Source of the DNA: Lumbricus rubellus
Lineage: Eukaryota > Annelida > Clitellata > Crassiclitellata > Lumbricidae
Reading direction: 5' to 3'
Assembly: GCA_945859605.1 (NCBI GenBank)
Contig: OX243828.1
Coordinates: forward strand, 22,594,609 to 22,658,608
DNA: 64,000 bases
Made by a program: the position numbers and the translations under genes. The first letter of the stretch is position 1. Every line of letters begins with the position of its first letter. The notes beneath the pieces were generated by a model, which was not told the origin of the DNA, made no database searches, and saw only the letters and a program-made list of their open reading frames with translations. Below are positions 27,301 through 32,680 of this stretch, one piece after another.

Positions 27301-28793
27301 CCTTCAAGTAAAAAACTACTCAGTGGCGCTCCCGACTCCAGCGTGCCCAAAAAGAACAGTGTTAAGTTTAGTAAGGAAGGATCCTGGTAGAGTCCCAGGG
27401 TGTAGGCGTAGCTCAAAAGGAAGGCTATTCCATCCAGACCACCGGACCAACCACAGAAAAGTCTCGATTCTTCATGGTAGCAGTACGAGCAAAAGGAACC
27501 AAGAGAACTCCCTTATCGTCATTAACAGAAGAAACTACAGTGAAACAATGACATTGACACACAGCCAACGAGAGACATGCTTTTGAAACAAGTATTCATT
27601 GTATTGTGTTCAAGCATTTCTCAGGTGTCCTAGTAGGATGAACCATTCAGAGGCGCTCCCAGTGTGCAAGGCCCCGCGAGAATAAATCTGGTAGTCACAT
27701 AATATTCATTGACCACACTGCAATGGACAATTATAATACTGATTAAATAAACTTCAATAAAAGCAATCATGGCCCATCAGACTTTGGCGCTGTACAAATT
27801 CTCAGACAGAATTCGATAAAATATATTATTTGTTAGTCGCATATTCGTATGCCTTCACTACAATGGATAATCCTAATAAATAAAGCCACTCATGACCTAT
27901 CCCCTAACCAGCGGGACTCTGCAGTCCCTTCTGGGTTCCCTTTTGTAACCAAGAGATTTCATGTTTATTTTGATGTGATGCTACATCTTGTATGCTTCTT
28001 GGCTCAATAATAAAAAAGATTGATTGATCAGATTTTGGCACCGTATAAATTCTCAGAATAAATTAACAAATGAGAAAACACACCGGACTATAACCTCCTT
28101 CGGATTCCCCTTTAGGACAACCCCACTGACCAGACACAGCGCTCGTGAATAAGCTGGAGCCCCACACCTGGCTTTCGAGTGGAACTATAGAAATTTGGAG
28201 ATTACAAAATTTACGATTACCATCGATTATGATTACCATTGATTACGATTGCGATTACCATCGATTACGATTATGATTACCATCAATTGATGATTATGAT
28301 TACCATTGATTACGATTACAATTACGATTATGATTACCATCGATTACGATTACGATTACCATCGATTACGATTACCATTGCTTGCGATTATGATCACGAT
28401 CACCATCGATTAAGATTACGATTACGATTACCATCGATTGATGATGAAGTTAAGCCATTCTGTCGTCTCGTTGTTTCTCAGCGCCCTCTTACGATGATTC
28501 AGTAACGCCTTCTCTTTGATGTACTTCTCAGTCAGCGACAGAACCTTTCCCTTCCAGACGAAAAAGATCAGCGCAACAAGGCAGAACACCCAGAAGAAGC
28601 TCAGCTGCCAAGTTCCGAGACACCACGCCACCACGACGATGCAGCAGACGAAGATGTAGATCAACAGCATCTGGTTCTGGCATTTCCTCTGTGCCAGTTT
28701 CTCCATTGCATCCTCCGCTTCTTTGCCATCGTCCAGCAATGAACCCTTGGCCGCCACGCTTCGAGAACGAGTTCTCCCCTTAACGCTATCCAT
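2326..28793 (-). CDS. Extended-synaptotagmin-like SMP and multi-C2 membrane-tethering protein
   Basis: Predicted ER-anchored tether that would move lipids through its SMP domain and bind apposed membranes through C2 domains. Exons from 5' to 3' on the minus strand: 28432-28793, 27071-27156, 26492-26729, 25022-25147, 24434-24627, 22415-22465, 20558-20688, 19519-19613, 18239-18375, 17567-17673, 16212-16295, 15311-15400, 14385-14523, 13714-13775, 13394-13496, 12625-12764, 11425-11520, 10842-10961, 9212-9313, 8484-8627, 8161-8260 (weak), 4546-4668, 2953-3054, 2326-2501. With these joins every phase closes and the ORF is 1,036 codons including the TGA. The ATG at 28793 follows a plausible acceptor, so an untranslated first exon upstream is likely. 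E-Syt or tricalbin is the nearest family I recognise; exact orthology is unproven. The least certain exons are 8161-8260 and the 4546/3054 junction. Confidence 0.8.
2555..2700 (-). mobile_element. Dispersed repeat with (ATTACG)n-type tail, family T2
   Basis: Reverse-strand copy of the family whose core reads GAATAAGCTGGTGCCC, GCTTGGCTTTCGAGTGGCG, TTTAGAAATTTTGAGATTAC and ends in GATTAC-type hexamers. It lies about 55 bp upstream of the last exon of the SMP/C2 gene. Confidence 0.55.
3066..3130. repeat. Two-copy 36-bp repeat at a splice acceptor
   Basis: GTAAGTAAGCAACATAAAAA then GATTCGT, repeated as GTAAGTAAGCAACATGAAAA then GATTCGA. On the minus strand this is the polypyrimidine-containing sequence (TGTTGCTTACTTACTGACAG) leading into the exon that begins at 3064/3054, so the acceptor tract exists twice. 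Confidence 0.7.
3598..3938. mobile_element. MITE with GGG-CCGTCCATAAA termini, interrupted by another repeat
   Basis: Left end GGGATCGTCCATAAACGTCA and right end TGTCATTTATGGACGGCCCC are inverted repeats, and both inner arms match the intact element at 30756-30920. The interior about 3685-3835 is a different repeat (recurrent GCCAGGACGCCCCTTAC) that also occurs inverted near 58790-58930, so this looks like a nested insertion. The termini resemble ISL2EU-type MITEs as I remember them; the family name is tentative. Confidence 0.7.
4250..4550 (-). repeat. Degenerate minisatellite of about 20-22 bp made of splice-donor-like units
   Basis: On the minus strand the intron after the 4546/4551 exon is about 300 bp of diverged units such as CAGGTATGGTCCAAGTATTA and CAGGTGTGGTACAG. 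Most units contain AGGTATGG or AGGTGTGG, that is, the exon's own donor sequence. The array starts exactly at the exon boundary. Confidence 0.8.
4757..4981 (+). mobile_element. tRNA-derived SINE, family A, full length
   Basis: Starts GTGGGGCGCGGTGGT with an A-box-like GGTCTAGTGGTGG and a B-box-like GGTTCGAATCC. The body contains CTTGGGCAAGTCCTTCACTC and CGTGAAACTCCGATGCAG, then GCGCCTCTGAGTAG, CTTGAAGGGGCGCTATAAC and a (CAAA)n tail. This is a near-consensus copy inserted in an intron of the SMP/C2 gene. Confidence 0.88.
5030..5105 (+). mobile_element. LINE 3' tail fragment
   Basis: GTCGGGAGCACCTCTGAGTAG, then CTTGAAGGAGCGCTACATAA and GAATGAATGAATA. Truncated LINE tail adjacent to the SINE at 4757. 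Confidence 0.6.
5727..5818. repeat. (GTA)n microsatellite
   Basis: Imperfect GTA/GCA trinucleotide run of about 90 bp. The translated poly-Val run on the plus strand is a by-product of the repeat. Confidence 0.85.
6931..7049. mobile_element. Short mariner-like MITE
   Basis: Left terminus CAGGGTGGCCAAAAAAGTAC and right terminus GATACTTTTTGGCCAACAC are inverted repeats of about 25 bp, flanked by TA dinucleotides, as expected for Tc1/mariner target duplication. It is about 119 bp with no coding capacity, in an intron of the SMP/C2 gene. Confidence 0.75.
8938..9002 (+). mobile_element. SINE family A fragment
   Basis: Carries only the GGGCAAGT..CTTCACTCACAATTGCTCAG..CGTGAAACTCCGATGCAG body, without head or tail. 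Confidence 0.6.
9440..9582 (+). mobile_element. LINE 3' end with decayed RT C-terminus
   Basis: Conceptual translation gives VAWNGLPHEV, the degenerate 'LWNxLP' motif of CR1/L2-type reverse-transcriptase C-termini. It is followed by GTCGGGAGTGCTTCTGAGTAG, TTGAAGAGGCTCTTAAGAAA and GAATAAATGAA. Intronic insertion in the SMP/C2 gene. Confidence 0.6.
9689..10750. repeat. 28-bp tandem satellite, 38 units
   Basis: Unit TACAATCTCTGTAGATCATT followed by GCAAGTGA, repeated about 38 times with almost no divergence. One position alternates: most units end GTGA, while units 8, 11, 18, 19, 27, 32 and 37 end GTGT. The first two junctions are variants (ACACAAT, ATAAAAT). The array fills most of the intron between exons 10842-10961 and 9212-9313. 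No spacers, so this is not a CRISPR array. Confidence 0.97.
10842..13775 (-). CDS. Exons 14-18: linker and third C2 domain
   Basis: Exon 13714-13775 is a Ser/Thr/Gln-rich linker. Exons 13394-13496, 12625-12764, 11425-11520 and 10842-10961 form a classic C2 domain: PMDRNGFSDPFCEVKVGG in loop 1, KKKTLDPVWDELV in the middle, and LVWDHDVLFQKDFLG in loop 3. The acidic calcium-ligand positions look intact. The acceptor of the last exon is a CAGCAG tandem, so transcripts may begin at 10961 or at 10964 with one extra Gln. Confidence 0.82.
11535..11805. repeat. Tandem duplication of about 135 bp next to an acceptor
   Basis: Two copies share ACACGTCCGTCAATCCAGGC, TTCTT(A/G)AACTA.TCTTAAACT, AATTTATTG and CAATTACACG.TATGC. 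The first copy begins about 15 bp upstream of the exon that starts at 11520. Confidence 0.85.
12190..12385 (+). mobile_element. LINE 3' end
   Basis: GGCCCTGCGACCTGGAATGAG encodes the 'APATWNE/LWN' region of a decayed RT C-terminus. It is followed by a Leu/Ser/Phe-rich stretch and the tail GGACTGGGAGCACACCTAAA, CTTGAAGGAGCGCTATATCA and (TAAA)n. Confidence 0.6.
12446..12530 (-). mobile_element. LINE 3' tail fragment, inverted
   Basis: Reads TTCATTCATTCAGAGCATTT, ATATAGCACCCCTTCAAGG and CTACTCAGAGGCGCTC, the reverse complement of the common LINE tail. Confidence 0.55.
14021..14234 (-). mobile_element. SINE family A, inverted and diverged
   Basis: Reverse-strand copy ending CCACAGCGCCCCAC (head) and starting TTGTAATAGCGCCCTTCAAG (tail). 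The B-box region GATTCGAACCTTCAACC is present. Confidence 0.8.
14385..17673 (-). CDS. Exons 10-13: second C2 domain with intact calcium loops
   Basis: Exons 17567-17673, 16212-16295, 15311-15400 and 14385-14523 join in phase. Loop 1 reads LDTNGFSDPYCV and loop 3 reads VYDWDGRSISEDDFLGSA, placing acidic ligands where calcium-binding C2 domains carry them. The intervening strand has RNPKWEVSAEV, equivalent to the usual NPVWNE motif. Likely a calcium- and phospholipid-binding module. Confidence 0.82.
14570..14653 (+). mobile_element. LINE 3' tail fragment
   Basis: GCGAGCGCTCCAGGGTAGG, TTGAAGGGGTGCTATATAAG and GAATGAATGAAT. Lies about 50 bp upstream of the exon starting at 14523. Confidence 0.55.
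15107..15281. mobile_element. Decayed repeat sharing GGCGTAGGAGACG with 42350
   Basis: Begins CATAGGCGTAGGAGACGGGG, has repeated TTTCGGGCAAGTCTGG units and ends in a C-run (GCCCCCCCACTCCTG). A related copy is at 42350-42560. Probably a non-autonomous DNA element; no target duplication was verified. It ends about 30 bp from the donor of exon 15311-15400. Confidence 0.5.
15442..15666 (+). mobile_element. tRNA-derived SINE, family A, full length
   Basis: Head TGTGGGGCGCGATGGTGTAG, B-box-like GGTTCGAATCC, body and tail as in the 4757 copy, ending ACATACAAACAAA. Starts about 40 bp upstream of the exon beginning at 15400. Confidence 0.88.
16313..17127. mobile_element. Mariner-like element, about 815 bp, non-autonomous
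   Basis: Termini CAGGGTGGCCCAAAAAAAGT and its inverse ACTTTTTCTGGGCCACCCGG continue inward as GATAACACCTCGTAT / ATACGAGATGTTATC, so the inverted repeats exceed 30 bp. TA flanks both ends. The interior has only short ORFs (about 66 and 71 codons) that I cannot match to a transposase. Confidence 0.82.
17960..18070 (+). mobile_element. LINE 3' tail fragment
   Basis: GGTTTGGAGCACCTCTGAGT, ACTGAAGGGCGCTATATAAA and GATTGA-type tail. Upstream sequence (TCTTTCTAAGG.CTTCTGAAGG) may be RT remnant. Confidence 0.5.
18239..22465 (-). CDS. Exons 6-9: first C2 domain, degenerate
   Basis: Exons 22415-22465, 20558-20688, 19519-19613 and 18239-18375 join in phase to a C2-like fold starting AIGVLTFSIHGEY, with FCVVNIGSQ in the strand where C2 domains usually read DPYVVV. 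Loop 1 has DLMDD, but the third loop (VIDVKSQVLLTTQSLARF) lacks the usual Asp-x-Asp pair. I infer this C2 binds calcium weakly or not at all. The donor after 20558 is AAG/GTTTTT, which is unusual, but phase continuity into the next exon is exact. Confidence 0.72.
18422..18644 (-). mobile_element. SINE family A, inverted
   Basis: Reads from (TTTG)n tail through CTACTCAGAGGCGCTC, CATCGGAGTTTCACGCC and GGTGGATTCGAACCTGCC to ATCGCGCCCCAC. Full length, with moderate divergence in the head. Confidence 0.85.
19055..19330 (+). mobile_element. Putative tRNA-derived SINE, family D
   Basis: The head ATAGTGTAGTGGTTAATGTG followed 30 bp later by GGGGTTAAAATCTC resembles A and B boxes. The remainder is not shared with family A. 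Only one copy was recognised here, so this is tentative. Confidence 0.4.
19894..20112 (-). mobile_element. SINE family A, inverted, near consensus
   Basis: (TTTG)n tail, GTTATAGCACCCCTTCAAGC, CTCAGAGGCGCTCCCGAATG, CATCGGAGTTTCACGCCG, GGATTTGAACCTCGAATC and terminal CCGCGCCCCAC. Confidence 0.88.
20116..20232 (-). mobile_element. tRNA-like SINE head, family C
   Basis: Reverse strand reads GCGGAAGTGGTTGAATGGTA, then 35 bp later GGATTCGAAACCTGC: clear A- and B-box-like blocks with a long variable arm, as in Ser/Leu tRNAs. It abuts the family A copy at 19894. Probably a SINE head or tRNA pseudogene; not a functional tRNA by eye. Confidence 0.5.
20853..21166. mobile_element. hAT-type MITE with perfect 8-bp target duplication
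   Basis: Left end CAGGGGCGGATCCAGAGGG; right end GTTTCTGTATCCGCCCTTG, an imperfect inverted repeat. ATGTATTA lies immediately left (20845-20852) and is repeated exactly at the right (21167-21174). The 8-bp duplication and the GGGCGGATC termini fit hAT elements. 314 bp with no coding capacity. Confidence 0.88.
21850..21960. mobile_element. Back-to-back LINE tail fragments
   Basis: An inverted tail (ATATAGCGCCTCTTCAAGAG, CTACTC) is followed directly by a forward tail (TGAGTAG, GAAGAGACGCTATATAAG, then (AATA)n), giving an inverted-repeat arrangement. Confidence 0.5.
22570..22890. repeat. 27-bp minisatellite, about 11 diverged copies
   Basis: Unit close to ATTACAATATGTGACAGATT plus TGAAAAT, with point changes and small indels. 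It lies upstream of the 51-nt exon at 22415-22465. Confidence 0.85.
23205..23815. repeat. 24-bp satellite, about 25 copies
   Basis: Unit ATTGACTGAATGATTGATCA followed by CATG. Because 24 is divisible by three the array stays open on the minus strand as an apparent 223-codon protein of NHVINHSV repeats. No gene context or splice signals support translation, and it lies in an intron of the SMP/C2 gene. Confidence 0.93.
24434..28793 (-). CDS. Exons 1-5: membrane hairpin and SMP domain
   Basis: Exon 1 has a basic, Ser-rich N-terminus, then two adjacent hydrophobic stretches (residues about 42-62 and 65-82, ending LIFFVWKGK) that resemble the ER hairpin of extended synaptotagmins. The motif ETTEWLNFIINRWW spans the exon 1/2 join and marks the SMP start. 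Exons 2-5 give an SMP-like run with ESLELESLSFGDKTPFI, LVLEVDLGVL, GVLDIAVEKLSLSG and IPVIEIPFLKTW, ending near EALVDPGKLDF. Phases agree at every join (362, 86, 238, 126 and 194 nt). SMP domains carry glycerolipids between membranes; that function is inferred from family membership. Confidence 0.8.
24760..24986 (+). mobile_element. tRNA-derived SINE, family A
   Basis: Head TGTGGGGCGCGGTGGTGTAG, body CTTGGGCAAGTCTCACAATT with a small deletion, tail GGGCGCTATAACAAGCGC then (CAAA)n. Ends about 35 bp from the donor of exon 25022-25147. Confidence 0.88.
25148..25845. repeat. 36-39-bp minisatellite, about 18 copies, abutting an acceptor
   Basis: Unit close to GTCCCAGTGAAAACAATTAC followed by ATTTGATTAATCATCATGA; units alternate between GATTAATCATCATGA and the shorter GATTATCATCATGA or GGTTATCATCATGA. 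The array begins within a few bases of the acceptor of exon 25022-25147 and fills the upstream intron. Confidence 0.93.
26056..26133 (+). mobile_element. LINE 3' tail fragment
   Basis: GGCTGGGAGCGCCTCTGAGT, CTTGAAGAGGCGCTAAATAA and GAATGAATGAATGA, near-consensus tail. Confidence 0.65.
26134..26491. repeat. 46-bp minisatellite abutting a splice donor
   Basis: Two alternating subunits (AAAAAGTGACAACGTTACTT and AAAAAGCGACAAAGTTACAT, each with ACGTACATTAGTTCTAAAC) give a dimeric period of about 92 bp over roughly 7.5 units. The last copy, ACAAAGTTACGTTACGTTTA, runs straight into the donor of exon 26492-26729, so the intronic half of the donor belongs to the repeat. Confidence 0.9.
26789..27012 (-). 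mobile_element. SINE family A, inverted
   Basis: TTTGTATGTGCACTTGTTAT tail end, CTCAGAGGCGCTCCAGACTG body, terminal CCACCACACCCCAC head. A short internal duplication (GCCCATTGCCCAAAG) marks divergence. It lies 59 bp from the donor of exon 27071-27156. Confidence 0.85.
27270..27700 (-). mobile_element. Two inverted LINE tail fragments
   Basis: At 27270-27360 TTCATTTAGATATCTATATA, GCGCTCCTTCAAG, CTACTCAGTGGCGCTC. At about 27600-27690 GATGAACCATTCAGAGGCGC, TCCCAGTGTGCAAGGCCCCG, which matches the LINE copies at 40345 and 57538. Confidence 0.5.
28130..28445 (+). mobile_element. T2 repeat with long (GATTAC)n tail ending on an exon donor
   Basis: AGCGCTCGTGAATAAGCTGG, GGCTTTCGAGTGG and AGAAATTTGGAGATTAC identify the family; the following 240 bp are GATTAC/GATTATG/CATCGATT units. 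On the minus strand these read as repeated CGATGGTAATCG, the same as the end and donor of exon 1 (AATCGATG/GTAATCG). The element's tail therefore supplies the intronic part of the donor. Confidence 0.75.
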
Positions 28794-29133
28794 TATTGCA
28801 GCTGTGCTTGAATTCTAAACATTGCATGCAAAACTTTACACGGAGTAAAAGAACCCAGGTTGAAGAAGAAGACTTAGCATATTGGGCAGAAACAGTATTG
28901 TATTTATAAATTGAAACAGCATCTCCTACAGTGCAAAATAATCAGAGCCCTGGTGCAGTGCCCCTAGATATGACTTGAGCGCGAGTAATAGCAGTTAGGC
29001 TACTCCACAGCAAAGGACCAATAGAGGCAAAGCACGATGCTGGGCTGTGGCAGTCCGAGACCATGGTACAAGAAGGTCACGATAATTTATCTGCACTAAA
29101 TATTAATTACAACTTCAAGTTCTTATCCTTTAA

Positions 29134-29530
29134 CCCATTAGTGCCCACAGTCCCTTTTTAGGGACACAAATTTAATCAAGTGTAGTGTATCATAAATGAA
29201 GCACAAATTTTTAGTTTCTTTTTTGCTGTACTTAGCATTGTCTCTAGTATTATTTGAAGCATTTTGTTTGTATGTACATAAACATTATGTGCATAATATT
29301 TCGTTATGAACATCGATTAATGGAAAATTCACAAATCATGATTTCATGCTCACAGGTGGGTGTTTTTCAATTAAACGACCTCAGTAAATTGAATAAAGTG
29401 AACCATATTTAGGTAGTACAACTACTTAGCCTGTGCAGGAATACTTTTGTTGCATGTTTCTTGTGAACGGTGTACTTGCTGTACTGCGTTGAACTTGTGT
29501 CCCTAAAAAGGGACTGTGGGCATTAGAGGG
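29134..29530. mobile_element. piggyBac-type MITE, about 397 bp
   Basis: Begins after TTAA with CCCATTAGTGCCCACAGTCC and ends with the inverse GGACTGTGGGCATTAGAGGG. Each terminus contains the palindrome GTCCCTTTTTAGGGAC or its complement. The right TTAA is eroded. Confidence 0.75.
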
Positions 29531-29637
29531 TACACTATTTTCGTTAGTCAAAAATAAATGTGTGTATGGTTTTATGACCACTGGAGCCTATTAGATCCAA
29601 TCGTTATGGCATATTTCTGTACCATCCCAATGCTAGA

Positions 29638-29640
29638 ATG

Positions 29641-29671
<31 letters not shown>

Positions 29672-29815
29672 GTAAGTATGTATGTACGTATGTATGTATG
29701 TATATATGTATGTATGTATGTATGTATGCATATATGTATTTGCGTGTGTATGTATGCATGCATACAGCATGCATGTATGCATGCATTCATGTATGTATGC
29801 ATTTATACATGTGTG

Positions 29816-29849
<34 letters not shown>

Positions 29850-29872
29850 TGCATGTAGGTAGAATGTATGCA
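29638..29872. repeat. (TATG)n microsatellite, left array
   Basis: Imperfect TATG/TACG/CATG tetranucleotides. The Tyr-Val-Cys-Met or Thr-Tyr-Ile-His ORFs in all frames are produced by the repeat. Confidence 0.95.
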
Positions 29873-29883
29873 TGAAAACCAAG

Positions 29884-30169
29884 TTAGCTACACCGGTAAG
29901 CGAGAGCGGCATACGTCTGTTGGTTGCAACAGACTGCGGTTCAAGCCCCGGGCTGGGAGTTAACATTCAGAGATTTAGATATCTCGGGCTAGCACGTGTA
30001 GGACGCAGAGGCGCAAGCTCCTGCGGAGCGACCTTGGGCAAGTTGCTTAGCCATCATTGTCTGTGGGGGAAGGCAACGGGAAACCACCTCACTCATCTCA
30101 TCCCCAGGGGCGTAAAGCCAATGAACCTGCCTGCGGGTAGAGGGTCATCAACATCATCATCATGCATCA
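29884..30169 (+). mobile_element. tRNA-derived SINE, family B
   Basis: The head GCTACACCGGTAAGCGAGAG and CTGCGGTTCAAGCCCCGGG give A- and B-box-like blocks. The body has GACCTTGGGCAAGTTGCTTA and GGGGGAAGGCAACGGGAAAC, and the 3' end is (ATC)n. It sits between the two TATG arrays. GGAAGGCAACGGGAAACCACC occurs in dispersed repeats of many invertebrates as I recall. Confidence 0.7.
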
Positions 30170-30189
30170 CGTATATATGCGTGTACGCA

Positions 30190-30560
30190 TGAATGTGTGT
30201 GTAAGTACGCACGTACGTACGTAGGTAGTATGTATGTATGTACGCCGTTGCGTATGTACGCAGGTACGTATGTACGCAGGTACGTATGTACGCAGGTACG
30301 TATATACGCAGGTATGTATGTATGCAGGTACGTATGTACATATATGTATGTATGTATGTATGACATTGTGTTTATGTATGTATGTATGTATGTATGTATG
30401 TATGTATGTATGTATGTTGTATGTATGTATGTATGTATGTATGTATGTATGTATGTATGTATGTATGTATGTACGTACATACATGCAAGCACGCACGCAG
30501 ATGGGTATGTACGCAGGTACGTATGTGCATGTATGTCTGTATGTACGTATATATGTACAT
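30190..30560. repeat. (TATG)n microsatellite, right array
   Basis: TATG tetranucleotides with TACG and TACGCAGG variants. Together with 29638-29872 it appears to be one array split by the family B SINE. Confidence 0.95.
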
Positions 30561-30755
30561 ATTCACTTATGCATGTACGTTCGTGCGTACATTTGAACGT
30601 ATGTATACTCGTATTCAACCATCTACGTGCACCGTAACGACGCTTTGCCTTGCACTGTAGTTCATAATATCAGTTGAACGGGTATAACCGAGTCTGCCAT
30701 ATAAAATTCAACTGCTAAGGACGACTATAGTCAGGATAGCCGGAAGAGGGGATAA

Positions 30756-30920
30756 GGGACCGTCCATAAATGACGTCATGCACATAGGGTTGGGGGTCAC
30801 ACATAATATGTGACGATGTGTGATGGTCTCTAACTAGATATCATACGACATTTGTGATGAAGTGTGGCGAGGAGGGTCAAAATCGTCGAAAATTACGTGT
30901 CGTCATTTATGGACGACCCC
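30756..30920. mobile_element. MITE with GGGACCGTCCATAAATGACG termini
   Basis: Left GGGACCGTCCATAAATGACG and right CGTCATTTATGGACGACCCC are inverted repeats of about 20 bp; TAA borders both ends. The interior GTCACACATAATATGTGACG..AACTAGATATCATACGAC matches the arms of the interrupted copy at 3598-3938. About 165 bp. ISL2EU-like by its termini, tentative. Confidence 0.78.
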
Positions 30921-31067
30921 TAATAGCTGGTTTTGATATTTCTATTTGCTACTTTTCATCTATCTGTATGTTACTTTTCATTTATATGTTGAATTTTCAT
31001 ATTTTAATAGCATACAAGTGAAGTAACCATGCCACATTTTAAGAATTTCCATTTATAAAAACCTGTG

Positions 31068-31231
31068 CCCTGTAGTGCCCACTGTCCCTTTTTAGGGACA
31101 CGAATTTAAATGCCGATATTTTTGTTACCTGATGTTTGCGAATTTTTTCCATATTTTTCCCGTTATACCATCCGTATTGTCTACCACACCAAGAAATTTC
31201 ATGAAGTTTTTCCGTCATGGGCACTAAAGGG
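31068..31231. mobile_element. piggyBac-type MITE, about 164 bp
   Basis: Right end GGGCACTAAAGGG directly followed by TTAA; left end CCCTGTAGTGCCCACTGTCC carries the same GTCCCTTTTTAGGGAC palindrome as 29134. The left TTAA is lost. Confidence 0.7.
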
Positions 31232-31739
31232 TTAAGTATGTGCACCAACATGCGTTTTTGTCAACTGGCTCGAAAAATGAAATGCTTAATAACTTACTAA
31301 TTATATCATAGGCTACTTTGCTCTACCCCATATATATTTATGAAAAGTCAGACTAAATGCCCACTAGCCCATTAATGTAATGTAATTAGTAATTTCTATA
31401 GCACCGCTCACAGCCGAGGCCATTCAGTAGCGCTCCCACTGGGAGCCTCCCAGTGCGACAACCTCTATAGAAAAAATGTATTAAGAAGTAAAATAACACA
31501 AAGTTCATTCAAAGTTTGCTAAAAGGCCAAAATGACGCATTGGGCCTAATGAATGCGAACCTTAACTACGGCCCATGGTTTCGACCAGGTGGGACTAACT
31601 GCCCTCGAGTTCCATCCCAGCCTATGAGTCAGTTTTAAATATAAATAAAATCATTGCGTACAGCACATGCACTGGCAGTTAAAGTTATCAGCACACTCAC
31701 TTAGACGAGATATCAAGCAGCATATGTTGAATTGTCTTT

Positions 31740-31996
31740 CCCACAAAGTTCAATTCTAAAGCGAAATTATTTACGAGTTTAACGACAGGAATGAAGCAAA
31801 TCAGTCACACCTCCGTTCGTTGCGAAATAGACAATTACACTTGGTAGGATATCAGACCGGTTCCTCACAATCCAACCGAAATACGAAACGGAAATGACCA
31901 TATCCAATGCTATTTTATTACTTCCTGTGAGCCCGCCCGATCACAAGGACCATCCCCGCCGCCACCTGCTTTTTTAAAGTAGCGTTTTCTGCGTAA
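31740..31996. promoter_or_regulatory. Possible promoter region
   Basis: Less repetitive than its surroundings, with ACTTCCTGTG (ETS-like), GCCCGCCCGATC (GC-box-like) and a CpG-containing CCCCGCCGCCACC stretch. It lies 3 kb upstream of the first coding exon of the SMP/C2 gene, so it could drive that gene through an untranslated exon, or the short plus-strand ORF at 31997. Motif-level evidence only. Confidence 0.3.
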
Positions 31997-32065
31997 TGGC
32001 TTCCGAGGTCGAAGTCTTCACAACAACCATCAATGAGCCCGTAAAATATTTGCTAAGCAAATAAT
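31997..32065 (+). CDS. Short ORF or first exon, unknown
   Basis: ATGGCTTCCGAGGTCGAAGTC in good start context encodes MASEVEVFTTTINEPVKYLL, then two residues and a stop. A possible donor (CCC/GTAAAA) would make it a 15-residue first exon, but no continuing exon was found before 33.7 kb. Codon content looks more gene-like than the surroundings. Confidence 0.25.
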
Positions 32066-32310
32066 GATCACTGTAGCCAGAGCTGGCCTAGAAGCCATGT
32101 TGGAAAGAGTTACCCTGTGTTAAACATAGATATCTATGGTGTTAAAGAGGTCCCCAGGGTTAAATCGCGGAGTATGAATTTTATAATGAGGCGTCTGTTG
32201 CTAGGCGACGGAGTCAGTGAATTTGTCAAGTATTTATAATTTCATTTATTCAACAATCCGGTTGACAGACATTTCACATAAACAGAGGCACTCCAAGTAT
32301 GCGCATCCAG

Positions 32311-32311
<1 letters not shown>

Positions 32312-32390
<79 letters not shown>

Positions 32391-32408
32391 GCGCGCACAC
32401 ACACGCAC
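32312..32408. repeat. (CA)n microsatellite
   Basis: Nearly pure CA dinucleotides, ending in a short GCGCGC segment. A second CA-rich stretch lies at about 32838-32935. Confidence 0.95.
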
Positions 32409-32617
32409 ACAAACCTGTACTAATGGCAATATATAATGTTTAACATTTTAATGAGCTCAGTATAGGTCTCTCAGTCACTCTTAGTGTGCACTCGTCGTTG
32501 ACATGTTAATCACACATAACTGAGTATGCCTCAGTTCAATGATTTTTTTAAACCGTAAACCTTGAAATTATAAGCATGTTTGCTTAAGTAGCCTAGCCAC
32601 GCTGCACATGCATTTAA

Positions 32618-32680
32618 CCATATAATGCCGAGATGGTAGTAATTAGTATGGGAAATCCTATAACCTTCGGCATTAAAGAG
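32618..32680. mobile_element. Very short piggyBac-type MITE with intact TTAA on both sides
   Basis: Left TTAA then CCATATAATGCCGA; right TCGGCATTAAAGAG then TTAA. The 63-bp element has termini inverted over about 14 bp with mismatches. Confidence 0.65.

Noticed and set aside
29572..30660. Cys/Met/Tyr/Val- and His/Thr/Tyr-rich ORFs in several frames
   Set aside because: All arise from the TATG microsatellite.
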